This document shows, in pieces, positions 31,529-42,127 of a stretch of 64,000 nt of DNA (position 1 is its first letter; each line of letters starts with the position of its first letter). Position numbers and translations under genes: made by a program. This DNA is from Pomphorhynchus laevis (taxonomy: Eukaryota > Acanthocephala > Palaeacanthocephala > Echinorhynchida > Pomphorhynchidae), in contig WNNJ02003258.1 of assembly GCA_012934845.2 (NCBI GenBank), positions 372,001 to 436,000 on the forward strand. Direction: 5' to 3'. The notes under the pieces were generated by a model. That model had not been told where the DNA came from. It saw nothing but the letters and a program-made list of their open reading frames with translations, and made no database searches.

Positions 31529-33361
31529 AATAAGCTAACTGAGTCTACGTATTTAATATAATTATAAAATAAACAAAACATATTAATGCTAAATCAAAAT
31601 TTAATAATTAAATAATAAAATTAATAATTGCTTTTAGATTTTCTATAATTTAAATTTTCTATAATTTAAATCAAGTTAAAAAAAATGAAATTTAAAATAA
31701 ACGTCATTTTTATGAATTGAGTAATAAATAACAGACGTTGTATCAGAATAATAATTAGAGGTCATCAGGAGGAACTGCTATGCTATCAGGATTCGGCCCC
31801 TAACTACTCTCACCAACATAGAAGCGGGGCCAAATACATGCTAATGATGTATTTCCTCTGATAAAACTATCTAGTATATTATTCTAATACAAAGTATTTT
31901 ATTTATTATCCATCCATAAAAATTTGCCACTTAAGAGTTTAAATTTATTCTTTATATTATTGTGTTGATTTATATATTTTACTATTTTCTGTTTGATGTT
32001 ATTTTTATAGTAACCTAGTTTAAAATATGTATCTATTAAATTATTTAAATGATTTTGAAGAAAGCCAATATCATTACATATTGTTGCAATTCTTAAAATT
32101 TTATTATTTGATGTATTATATTTTATATTATATGGTATGCATGAATGCTCATGCAAAAATATGTTTCTTGTAAATTTAAATATGTCATCTTTACGATATA
32201 AATTAATAGTAGTTTTAGTTAATGTTAATTTAATGTTCATATCTAGATATACACCTTTATCATTAATATTGGTTTTGTTAAGAATAAGGCTTTCTGGATA
32301 AATGTGCTCACTAATTGAATAAAAATCATTAGAATTAAATACACATATATCATCAATGTATCAAAACATATATTTCATATATTTTTATTGTTTAGATTTA
32401 GTTTTTACACAGTTATGAACAAATTCATAATCTATAAGCTTAAAAACAAGTCAGCTATAATTGAGCTACTATTACCACCCATTGGAACACCTTTTACTTG
32501 TCTAAATATAGATGTCCCTACTTTTAAATAATTTTGATTTATCAAAATATTTAAGGATTCTATTAATTCAATTTTATCCATATATTTATATTTATTTGAT
32601 GGTTTAATTTTTGTTAGATAGGCGTTATAATTATTATAACATATATATGTATATCTTTTTCCGAATATAAGATTAATTAATTTTACTAACGCTTCTTTAA
32701 TATCTACAAATCTCGATTTGTATAAAGAGTACTAAAATCGTATGTATTTATATTTTGAAAATTTATTCCTTTTGTCTGTTCTAAAAATTCTTTTGTAGAA
32801 TTAATACTGAAATAGTGTTTTATACCAGTATTAATTTCGATTACCTTGCAATATTTTTTAAAGTGTGCTTTAATTACTTTAAGTATTTTATTCATATAGA
32901 CAGAAAGTGGTTTTAATGTACATTTAAACGCACTTTAGGAATATATTTACTTAAATCTGACCCTATTATTTCTTTACTTTTAGAATTATTTAAAAGTCCG
33001 GCTATATTTATGTTTGATTGGATTTTTATGTAATTTTGGATTCCAATATAATATAGGTATAGTTTTATTATCTAATTCAACCTTTATACCCTTTTTATCC
33101 ATTATAGAACAGTGACTTGTAATAATTGTTTCTAAACTCAACTCACTACGTTCATATGTTGGATTTACATTTAAATTATTAGAATTAACCTCTTTCATTA
33201 GTATATCATAATAAAGTTTTATGCATATGAAGACAAAGTTATTACTAGCTTTATCAATAGTTGTTATTATATAGTTATCCTTTAATTTAGTAAGTTCTTT
33301 ATACATATCTTTATTAATTTTATCTTTCCTTTTATAATTTTATCTTTAATTTTATCTTTCC
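31529..33361 (-). mobile_element. PLE copy with most of the RT, decayed
   Basis: The longest PLE copy: terminal module (31532-31550), structured region (about 31730-31890), then the RT coding on the minus strand up to about 33306. AP-1b interrupts or abuts it at 33362. The RT tail ends directly after the thumb with no C-terminal GIY-YIG, which fits the N-terminal-endonuclease Naiad-type PLEs or endonuclease-less PLEs. Confidence 0.8.
31899..33306 (-). pseudogene. PLE reverse transcriptase, several breaks
   Basis: Pieces in order: N-terminal RT (33306-32990: LKDNYIITTIDKASNNFVF, then WNPKLHKNPIKHK); fingers to palm motif A (32895-32704: INTYDFSTLYTNRDL); an unlabelled frame to motif B (KGVPMGGNSSSIIADLFLS, about 32450-32500); motif C (YIDDICVFNS, 32340-32360) with an in-frame TGA (32361-32363) immediately before it and a TAA about 13 codons or fewer upstream; thumb (32240-31899: LYRKDDIFKFTRNIFLHEHS and LRIATICNDIGFLQNHLNNL). 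TYDFSTLYT and RYxDD-type motifs are PLE hallmarks. A 70-bp patch of linker sequence (32937-33008) is inserted between HKNPIKHK and KCTLKPLS. Confidence 0.78.
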
Positions 33362-33370
33362 TTTTCCACA

Positions 33371-34801
33371 TTGTTCAACTCGTCCATCCGTAGCCGTACA
33401 TTTCCTGCCATCTGGAAATGCGCCACTGTTCGTCCTCTCATCAAAAAGCAATCTCTTGACTCCTCACTACCATCTTCGTACCGTCCTATTTCACTTTTCC
33501 CAACCCTCTCTAAACTCTTTGAGCGTCTCGTTCTTAAGCAAGTTAATACATATCTCTATTCATCTAACTTATTTCCTCCCTTCCAAGCCGCTTTTCGCTC
33601 TAATTACTCTACCGAAATTGCATGTCTTAAAGTTTATAACGACTTACTCATATCGCGCGATCATAAATTATGTAGTGTCATAGTTTCTCTTGATCTATCG
33701 TCTGCTTTTGACATCGTCGATCACTCGATTCTTCTCCATCGCCTTCGTCATGATTATGGCTTCTCCTTACCCACTGTGTCATGGTTTTCTTCATATCTAT
33801 CAAACCGTACATTTCGCGTATATTCTAACTCTTCTCTCTCCCATCCTTCGTCCATTCCGTCCGGTGTTCCTCAAGGCTCCGTATTAGGCCCTATACTTTT
33901 CTCTCTTCTTCTTGGTGACTTGTCTTTGATTTCTCATAAATTTAACTTCCATGTTATGCAATATGCTGATGACATTCTCATCTATGCTCATGCACCTGTT
34001 TATCGTATTCGCGATCTTAGTGTTTTTGCTTCCGACTGTCTTGTCTCAATTTCCAATCATCTTTCTTCCCTTCGCCTTTCTCTGAATTTTGATAAATCCA
34101 AAAGTATGTGGATCATACCTCGACGCCTCGGCTTCGAACCTCCCTCCGTATCATTAAATTCTACAATTCTTCCTATCGTTGATAATCTCGTTTTCCTAGG
34201 CTTCCATTTTGACAACCGACTTTCACTTAAACCTTTCGTAAGAGAAAAAGTACGCTCATCTACCTTGATACTCCGTAACCTCCGTCAAGCTCGTAGATTG
34301 ATCGATTTCCCTTATTGTATGACTCTCATATCATCTCTCCTTTTTTCTAGACTCGATTATTGTCTTAGTCTATTTTCCAACTCACCTAAATCCACTCTTC
34401 TTCCCCTACAACGCATCGTCAACGCAGCTGTCCGAATTCTCCTCCGTCTTCGTCGTTTTGATCATACATCCTACCATCTTGCTTCTCTCGATTTTCCTAC
34501 AATTTATTGTCGTGTTCAAATTCGTCTTCTTATCGTTGCTTTTCGCCTTGTAACTTTTCATACCCCTTCATTTCTCAACCTTTCTTTGCTTGATAATTCT
34601 CGTCCTGTTTACTGTTCCTTGCGTTCCTGTAATTCCCTTCTTTTACATGTCCCAAACTACTCTACCTCCTTTGGACTCCGCTCCTTCCTGGTGGCTGCTC
34701 CTCTATCGTGGAATCATCTGCCCATTCATATACGCCAATCAACTTCCCTGCAGTGCTTCAAACGACAAATCCGATCCCATTTTAACAATTTATCTGCTTG
34801 A
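33371..34801 (+). CDS. AP-1b ORF2 C-terminal half: reverse transcriptase, open but lacking the endonuclease
   Basis: 476 open codons; there is no natural start, since the element is truncated at LFNSSIRS. Visible RT motifs are SYRPISLFPTLSKLFERLVL, VSLDLSSAFDIVDHS, SGVPQGSVLGPILF and MQYADDILIYAHAP (about 33955-33995), then thumb and C-terminal region ending SHFNNLSA as in AP-1a. Unlike AP-1a it keeps GVPQG. No endonuclease or ORF1, so it cannot move by itself. Confidence 0.85.
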   Translation: MFNSSIRSRTFPAIWKCATVRPLIKKQSLDSSLPSSYRPISLFPTLSKLFERLVLKQVNTYLYSSNLFPPFQAAFRSNYSTEIACLKVYNDLLISRDHKLCSVIVSLDLSSAFDIVDHSILLHRLRHDYGFSLPTVSWFSSYLSNRTFRVYSNSSLSHPSSIPSGVPQGSVLGPILFSLLLGDLSLISHKFNFHVMQYADDILIYAHAPVYRIRDLSVFASDCLVSISNHLSSLRLSLNFDKSKSMWIIPRRLGFEPPSVSLNSTILPIVDNLVFLGFHFDNRLSLKPFVREKVRSSTLILRNLRQARRLIDFPYCMTLISSLLFSRLDYCLSLFSNSPKSTLLPLQRIVNAAVRILLRLRRFDHTSYHLASLDFPTIYCRVQIRLLIVAFRLVTFHTPSFLNLSLLDNSRPVYCSLRSCNSLLLHVPNYSTSFGLRSFLVAAPLSWNHLPIHIRQSTSLQCFKRQIRSHFNNLSA

Positions 34802-34830
34802 CTTTTTCATTTTTGTTTGTGGACTTGTAA

Positions 34831-34847
34831 GCGTACAGCTTGTACGC
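34831..34847 (+). other. AP-1b 3' UTR hairpin
   Basis: GCGTACA, loop GCT, TGTACGC: same 7-bp stem as AP-1a, followed by ATTTGCCACATTAAATAAA. Confidence 0.7.
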
Positions 34848-34880
34848 ATTTGCCACATTAAATAAATTTGTATTATTATT

Positions 34881-35107
34881 AACTCATTTAAAAAAAACAA
34901 TCATTCCTACTCAGAAGAATTGACAAAATTATTTAAACTCATTTATTATAATTATTAAACTCAATTATTCAATTATTAAAAAATAATTATTATTTAATAA
35001 TTATTTAACAATTATTTATTTAATAATTATTATTCGAAATAATTATTCAATTATTAAACTCATTTATAAAAAAACAATCATTCCTACTCAGAAGAATTGA
35101 CAAAATT
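34881..35107 (+). repeat. 50-bp direct repeat in AT-rich DNA
   Basis: AACTCATTTA...ACAATCATTCCTACTCAGAA...GAATTGACAAAATTA occurs at 34881-34930 and 35057-35107, separated by AATTATTTAATAATT-type low complexity. Origin not recognised. Confidence 0.7.
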
Positions 35108-35378
35108 ACGGTCAAAGATTGGAATTATTATTATTATTATTTATTACAAGACTTGAGTTTGAAATTCTAAGCTGTTAACAAATAACTATTTACAATAAAA
35201 TTGTCTTGATTGTTAAATACTTACATAAATACAAGATTAATATACACAATCTAAAGTAAATACAATTTGTCACGTTCTACAAGTAAACCTACAATTTTTT
35301 ACATTTGGACATCTAACAGTCAACGAAGCCGTACGCCAAGGGCACATCCCGGGGTGCGCTATTTAAGTTGACCTCGAA

Positions 35379-38300
35379 ATGACAAAAGGCAAACCTCGAA
35401 ATTCACCCAGATGCTGTGGATGCAACGGGCAGAACGCAGTCTGCAAGGGATGCAAATGCGCAAAGGCAAGCACATATTGCACGGACTGTGCCGCTACGAA
35501 CTGCACCAACCGAGGAAATTCACCGATAATAGTTGACCATTCCACTAGCTGCTCAACCAGTAGCCACGTAACCACAGTTAAAGAGCCGGCTAATTCCATA
35601 GCGCCCATCCAGGAGGATGTCCGTACAATTAACCATGTGTTTTTAAACCCCCGACCGACCGCTGCCAGTCGCGATTTACTCAATGATCGCCTGTCCGCTG
35701 AAAGGATGCCATGCAGCTATGAAGATTCTATTAATTTTATGTACAATAAAGTCATTCTTTGGAAACCGAATCTACTATCTTTACCCATTTGCCAAGCTAG
35801 CAATCGGTTCATAGACTTATTGGCTTCGAGGTACTTGGATGTTGGTGAGGGTACTGCAAATGAAGGTATCGCGCTCAAAGAAGTTACAGTTATTTGTCAG
35901 CTCATACTGCAGCGAATCCCATCCCGAAAAGCCGCAGTTATTCGGAAAACCCTAGAGAGGCGTACTCAAATGTGGGCAGATAAACAAATCCATGATTTAT
36001 TTGAAGAGGCTTTTGCTCTGCAACAGAAAGTAGTTCAAGGCTTGACGAAGAGTGTTCGTATTACAAATCAAAATGAGAGTGGAGTGTTCTCTAGGCTGAT
36101 GCAGTCTGGAAAAACACATGCCGCTATTCGGACGTTAGATTCTCAATATGCGTCTCTGCCTCTACTCAAACCTGACGATGAGATTGACGGAGTAACTATA
36201 TACGATATCTTATTGGACTTACACCCGCCAGGAAAGCCTATCCATAAAGAATCAATCCTGAATGTTCCTCTACCAGGCTGCATGCCTCATCACGCTGTTG
36301 TGTTCTCTGCAATCGATGGGCAGATCATACTCAAAGCAGCAATGAGGACTCACGGCTGCGCCGGTCCATCTGGAGTGGATGCTGTTGCTTTCAGACGAAT
36401 GATCAGTTCATTTGGTCCTCATTCACGAAAACTAGCAGACGCCATTGCTTCTTTTGCAATTCGGATAGCAAGTGAACGTGTTGACCCATCTATTCTGGAT
36501 GCTTTTACAGTAAGTCGTCTTGTGGCTCTTGATAAGAACCCAGGCGTGCGCCCTATTGGCATAGGAGAGATAGTTCGCCGTATTGTGGGAAAGGTAATTA
36601 TGAGCTTAATAGGAAAGGATCTTCAGGCAGTGTCTGGGCATGTTCAAATGTGTAGTGGACATCGCGGTGGAATGGAGTACATCATACACAGAGTTTCCGA
36701 GACTATCACGGTCAATGATCAGTATGTGTTACTTTCCGTGGATGCAAAGAACGCATTCAATACGGCAAATCGGAAGGTTGTACTAGCTAACGTTCCTTTT
36801 ATTTGTCCTGCTCTTGAGTGTATTCTGCATAATAAGTATTCAGAGCCGTCAAAGTTAGTGTGTTGTGGCCGTTCTTTGCGATCCCAAGAAGGATTTACAC
36901 AAGGGTATCCTCTAGCTATGGCTGCTTTTTGCAGTGTCTTCGCTGGCAATTATTCATCGAATTCGCGAGTCGGTTCCGCACGTAAGTCAGTATTGGTATG
37001 CGGACGACGCAAATTTTATGGGGTCGTTAGAGGACGTTACTCGAGTTTGGGACCTACTCGAATCATTTGGTCATCAGCATGGCTACTTTGTTAACGCCAA
37101 TAAATCAATTGTGATGATTCATTCTGAACAGCTAGAAGAAACCGAAAAACGATTTGAAAAATACAACGTCCGTATTGAGACAAGGTGTGTCAAACTTCTA
37201 GGATCACCTGTTGGAGACGCCGAATTTGTCAAGAATATGAGTGGTGAGCTCATATCCAAATGGTCTTGTTTGATCAGGAAACTTGCCAATGCGGCAAAGC
37301 ATGATGCCCAGTCAGCATATGTCGCCTTTGTCAAAGCCTGTCAATCAAAGTGGTTACATTTATGCAGGACAACCCAATGTGATCCAGGTTGGTTCTCTGA
37401 AATTAGACAGCTAATATTTGGGCAGTTCGCTTTCGATGTATTTGGGCACACACTGGACGAAACTGAGCAGTTGATTTGTAGTCTCCCTTTGAGTTTCGGA
37501 GGTATGGGATTTCGAGATCCTTGCGTAGACGCTCCATACGTGCTGAACGCGTCAAAACAATTGTGCAGAGCTTTTGATCAGTCGGATAATATTCTCGAAG
37601 TAGATAGGCTACAAACCCAAGCTCTGAAAGATATTGCTAGCGACAACAGATTACGTTCTGCATCACTATTGGTTGGTTTACGTGAACGTGCTTCAATTCA
37701 AACAGTCAAGCTTCTACAGTATGCATCGGTCAAAGGGGCTTCAAGTTGGCTTCAAACGAGTCCTCTTAAAGCGTCGGGATTTAACATGACAAAATTCGAA
37801 TTTCAGGATGCGGTTGCTGCAAGGTATAACTGGTCCTTATCTAGTCTACCGAAAAAGTGCGAATGTGGAGATGATATCTGTCTAACCCATGCATTGTCGT
37901 GCAAAATAGGGGCTCTCCCAATTATTCGTCACAATGAGGTAAGGGATGTTTTGGCCTCCGCCTTATCTGAAATATGCAACGGCGTCGGCATTGAACCCGC
38001 ACTCCAGCCCGTTACAAATGACTTTGTATTTCAGTGCTCGACCACAGCCCGGGGAGAAGATGCTCATCCTGATATTGTATGCGGCGGTTTATTCGGTGGT
38101 AGGTTGGAGCGGACATTCATAGATGTCTGCGTCTTCAACAACTTGGCTCCATCACCTAAGGACTGTCGATGCAAGTTTCGAATACCACGAGAATCGGAAA
38201 AGATCAAAGTATCAGGAACGAATTAGTGAAATTGAACACTCGTCTTTCATACCGTTTGTCCTGGCAGCTACTGGAGGATTTGGTCCGACAGCGAAACGGT

Positions 38301-38497
38301 TGATGCAGACAATCGCTGCAAGGATGTCCTCCAAACTGCAACGAAGCTATAGCGATATGATTTCGCTTATACGAACACGATTTAGTATAATTCTCGCGCG
38401 TTCTATTTCCTGCTGCATGCGGGCTCCACGATCACGAATCGGTGAATTTACTCGGCCCATGGGGAACGCGGTGACTGGAATAGCTTCAATTGGATGA
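35379..38497 (+). pseudogene. RL-B1 CXC-RT-RLE polyprotein, two frameshifts
   Basis: Start ATG 35379 (MTKGKPRNSPRCCGCNGQNA), with an unbroken CXC-like array CKGCKCAKAS...CTDCAATNC. Frame 1 runs to about 36925 and includes DKNPGVRPIGIGEIVRRIVG, SVDAKNAFNTANRK and GFTQGYPLAMAAF (TQGYP, Asp changed to Tyr). It then shifts to frame 2, with HVSQYWYADDANFMG (about 36980-37010), LGSPVGDAEF, zinc knuckle CECGDDICLTHALSC (37858-37905) and RLE core HPDIVCGG...FIDVCVFN (about 38063-38136), a textbook PD...D arrangement. A second shift near 38150 leads to YHENRKRSKYQ and the stop at 38495-38497. Two indels and the TQGYP change suggest a dead copy. Confidence 0.85.
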
Positions 38498-38572
38498 ATG
38501 CATTATTATTTTTTTTCTTTCTACGTTGGAATGTTTCATAACTTTTGTACATTTACGACTTATGACAGTAGT

Positions 38573-38591
38573 GGCCTATTTGAGGGAACCT
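38573..38591 (+). other. RL-B1 3' UTR motif
   Basis: GGCCTATTTGAGGGAACCT, matching the RL-A motif with three changes. Confidence 0.55.
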
Positions 38592-38636
38592 TATTTTCTG
38601 TACATTCGGAATGAATATTATTATTAAAAAAAATAT

Positions 38637-39145
38637 TTATATCCTTTTGATAGCAGCTTTCTTAATTCACAATTTTCAATTAATTCTAGATTATGGGTAC
38701 ATATATGTTCATTTATTTTATCAAAACTAAGACTTTTACAATTGCATTCTGTTTCTATTATGTTTCTAATATTATCGTTACATATTGATTTTAATTCTTT
38801 ATTATAATTACAAATTTTTCGTCCTAATGGTAGTAGAAGTTTATACCTTATTTTAGGAATATATTTACTTAAATCTGACCCTATTATTTCTTTACTTTTA
38901 GAATTATTTAATAGTCCGGCTATATTTATGTTATCTATACATTTATTAATGAAGTTTATGGTTAATGTATATTTTCTATTGTTATTATTAACATTTATTG
39001 TACGATTATAGTATTTTGTATTACAATAACTGTCTATTATACAACTTAGCCTATCATAGTCGTTAATTAATTTTTGATTTATTGAAAAACTTTAGAAAAA
39101 CTTTTTATATTTACATAAAGATCTTTCAGATTATTATCTCTTAAA
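38637..39145 (-). pseudogene. PLE linker region with CxC motif
   Basis: Minus-strand frame (with one break near 39090) reading FLGPKLLRDNNLKDLYVNIK, then NNSKSKEIIGSDLSKYIPKI, LLLPLGRKICNY, ETECNCKSLSFDKINEHICT and ELRKLLSKGYKYF. The C-N-C and the HICTHNL tract match the short CxC-containing linker described between an N-terminal GIY-YIG and the RT of Naiad-type PLEs. The 38853-38926 part is repeated inside the RT copy at 32937-33008. Confidence 0.6.
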
Positions 39146-39149
39146 AGTT

Positions 39150-39425
39150 TTGGTCCTAAAAAGAATACATCATGTAGGAATACCTTTTGCTAGTAACAAG
39201 TTGAATTCAGTATTTTCAAAGTTTATTAATAATAACATAAAAATAGTTGTATTAACAAAGTGCACATTTTTAACAGAAAATTACCTAAACTCCAACATTT
39301 TTAAGCGTAAACCAGAATTTAACAAAGATGCCATTGTTTATAAAATACCTTGTAAAGAATGTGATCAGGTATATGTTGGTCAAACGGGTCAAGGTTTGGT
39401 TAAGCGTATTAATCAAATCAGCTAA
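39150..39425 (+). pseudogene. PLE GIY-YIG endonuclease fragment
   Basis: Contains VGIPFASNKLNSVFSKFI, FKRKPEFNKDAIVYKIPCKE then CDQVYVGQTGQGLVKRI, the GIY-YIG core (VYK...YVGQT) preceded by a KxPC-x2-C motif. The downstream catalytic Arg/Glu region is missing: a PLE terminal module (39416 on) replaces it. It is in opposite orientation to the linker piece on its left, so this locus is rearranged. GIY-YIG enzymes of PLEs nick DNA for priming. Confidence 0.75.
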
Positions 39426-39866
39426 CTAAGTCTACGTATTTAATATAATTATAAAACTAAACAAAACATAATAATGCTAAATCAAAATTAAATAATTAAA
39501 TAATAAAATTAAAAATTGTTTTTAGATTTTCTATAATTTAAATCAAGTTAAAATAAAAGATTTAAATTTAAAACAAACGTCATTTTTATGAATTGACTAA
39601 TAAATAACAGACGTTGTATCAGAATAATAATTAGAGGTCATCAGGAGGAACTGCTATGCTATTAGGTTTCGGCACCTAACTCCTCTACCCAGCATAGCAG
39701 CGGGGCCAAATACATGCTAATGATGTATTTCCTCTGATAAAACTATCTAGTATCTTATTCCAATACAAAGTATATTATTTATTATCCATCCATAAAAATT
39801 TGCCACTCGCCTTCTTGTTATTATATAGTTATCCTTTAATTTAGTAAGCTCTGTATACATATCTTT
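39416..39866 (-). repeat. PLE 3' end plus a scrap of RT N-terminus
   Basis: Terminal module with one change (CAGCTAACTAAGTCTACG), structured region (GGTTTCGGCACC: one change in the pseudoknot stem) and RT tail to about 39806, directly joined to antisense RT N-terminal sequence (TTATATAGTTATCCTTTAAT, 39818 on). Confidence 0.7.
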
Positions 39867-40190
39867 ATTCGTGTTTTTCGTCGTATATTATCACTGCTGC
39901 ATTAAATATGATCACTATTGCATTGATTATGGCCATCTTCCATTCAATATAGTCAATGTTGCATAAATTATGGTCAGTTTTTAAATAATAATAAATACTT
40001 ATTTAATTCACTTATTAGCAGTCAATATGCTCCATTTTATATAACATCTTCAAATATCTCAACATATTGCTATATAAAACACTAGTCTTGAAGGTTTATT
40101 TTAGAGAAGGCTTCATTAATGTAATTTTTAAGTTGTGGTTCTGAGCTGCACCTATTTCTGTTAAACAAACTATTCAACAACAAACCACAT
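39867..40190. other. Spacer, nothing recognised
   Basis: Contains loosely repeated ATATGATCACTATTGCATT / ATTATGGTCA words (about 39907-39980) but no coding frame. Confidence 0.4.
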
Positions 40191-40199
40191 CAATTTCTT

Positions 40200-41330
40200 G
40201 TCAATAAAAATATATACAAAATTTTACTTGTCAACCACTGGTCCGGATGATGGGTCGTGCAGGCAAAGCACGAATCAAACTACTTCAAGCATTGCAATTC
40301 TGGAGGACAGACAAGATTTCTCTTTCAGAGAGTCAAGAGTTCTTCAGGCAGTTTCGAGATTGGATCTCTCCACCGGTACCGAGGTCTACCTTGAGCTCTC
40401 TTTCCAGAGTCCGGCCTGGAAACCCTTTCGAGGAAGACGATCCATAGACATCCTCAGAACGTGTCCTAGTCACCTCAACTGACTTTCTTCGATGTGTAGA
40501 AGCAGCGATGTCTTTACTCCTAGTCTAACTATGATGACCGAATTCTTCTAATTTTATCTCTAAGACTAAGACCGGCAACACCGCGAAGGAACCTCATTTG
40601 GGTCGTCTGTATCCGAGATCTTATACTTTCGGTCATAACCCAAAAGCTTATGACCATATATTAAGATAGGAACCGAGATTGCTCGGTAAACCGAAAGCTT
40701 CGCTTGAAGACTACACTTTCGCTTTACCACGACAGACCTGTACAAAGAACGCATTGCTACGTTAGCCAAACAGATCCGATTATCAAACTCCCTGATGTTC
40801 CTGCAGTCCCTCGAAAACAATAACCCAATATATTTAAAGTCATACACATAATGAAGAACATTTTCCCCAATTCGGGTTGACATTGACACCTGAATCCGAG
40901 ACGAACAGAGTCTTGAAGGTACTAACCAACATCCCTGGTGCTTGGCATTTCATCGTGAATCGATCTAGGTATAGTAAATCATCAGGACAATAAGCCAACA
41001 TGACAACGTTATCTGCAAAAGCAGAGATAATATCCTGATAAAACCGAACTGAATACCGACATCGACAGTAGTGCGTATCATAATTTGGCCCATGTAAACA
41101 AACAAAAGTGAAGACAAATGACAGCCTTAACTTAGCCCAAGGTTTACTGGAAATGATTCAGACTAACCACCTAGAACACGAGCACAACTCAGACTTTGAT
41201 CATACAGAGAAGCCACAGCTACCAAAAGATAGTGTGCCACTCGATACTCCCTTAGTACCTCCCACAACCTATCTAGCGGAACTCGGTCAAACGCCTTCTA
41301 TAAATTTATAAAGCCCATGTAGACTGGTTG
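40200..41330 (-). pseudogene. Decayed LINE of another type (GLRQGC-VLSP-type RT)
   Basis: On the minus strand several frames together give, in order, KAFDRVPLDRLWEVLREYRV (about 41300-41240), a GLRQGC-like tract (GCHLSSLLFVYMG), ISAFADNVVMLAYC (YADD degraded to FADN, about 41000-41030), then FKYIGLLFSRDCRNIREFDN and YRAISVPILIYGHKLLGYDR (40566-40889) and a terminal LGHVLRMSMDRLPRKGF (about 40450-40500). These are RT and C-terminal motifs of endonuclease-RT LINEs of the GLRQGC-VLSPLLF group. Many stops; clearly dead and older than the other elements. Confidence 0.7.
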
Positions 41331-42110
41331 AGTGAACTCCCAAAACGTTCGAGGATAGTTGAGTAAAGAGCTGATCGGTAGTTCCACGATGAAAATATTA
41401 TAGATATTATATATTATATTTTATAATATATAATATATACTATATATTCAAATAATGTACAGTATATATTAATAAACTATCAATTTTTGTATATCATTTG
41501 GATTTATTACGTTGTGTAATAACTATTTATTTTATATATTTACTTTTAACAAGATTCGCCAGTGTAAATTTAATCACGGCACTAGCGTTACTAAATAAAT
41601 AAAAATTCTTGTAGTCTGGTTTGTTTTATTAAATAATATTATCCAAAGAATTTTTAAATGATCCCAGCCAAATAATTATCAATGATTATTAATTATTTTT
41701 TATTGATGTAAATAATTTATATATCCTGAAATTCTTCTAAAAATGGTTAAGATAATTTTATCCACAAAAACGATTTTGGCATAAAAAGTATAAAAATATA
41801 GATATAAACACAGCTAAAAGTGTAAAAATAGCTATTTTCTGAGATGTCAGTTCGAAACTTGATACGGTAGTTAAATTTTTATTCAAATTTCAATCTCACC
41901 GTATAGGGTTCACTATTTTCAATTTTAATCTTGTAAGTTTGCTTCTATGTATATTCTTTAGAATGGAGACAAGCGATTTAATTGATAGCAATTTTATATA
42001 AAATTGGAAAGGTTATTTTTAGTCACTTGGCTCTATTCTAAAAGTTTTCATTATTTTTCTTGAATAAGTAAAATACAAAACAGTAATTGCATTGATACTA
42101 AATTTATAAT
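41331..42110. other. AT-rich spacer downstream of RPL15
   Basis: Contains a run of overlapping TATATTATA palindromes (about 41396-41455). No gene or element end recognised. Confidence 0.45.
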
Positions 42111-42127
42111 AACGGTAACACATGTTT

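Larger units (their letters stand above)
33362..34880 (+). mobile_element. AP-1b: 5'-truncated AP-1 LINE
   Basis: Starts abruptly at CCACATTGTTCAACTC, inside the AP-1 ORF2, and runs to the complete 3' end with hairpin (34831-34847) and TATTATTATTA tail. Very similar to AP-1a throughout, hence a young 5' truncation. Its left neighbour is the PLE RT. Confidence 0.88.
35205..38636 (+). mobile_element. RL-B1: RLE-type non-LTR element
   Basis: Complete element with leader tracts AAATACTTACATAAATACAA (35216-35235) and CTAAAGTAAATACAATT (about 35251-35267), one long ORF with two frameshifts (35379-38497), the RL 3' motif (38573-38591) and a TATTATTATTAAAAAAA tail. RL-B2 and RL-B3 are decayed relatives. 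It is followed by a PLE fragment. Confidence 0.87.

Noticed and set aside
40198-40482. Plus-strand 94-codon ORF
   Set aside because: It is antisense to the C-terminal end of a decayed LINE (LGHVLRMSMDRLPRKGF on the minus strand).
41396-41455. TATATTATA palindromes as a possible origin or structured RNA
   Set aside because: Low-complexity AT runs of this kind occur throughout the window and give no specific signal.
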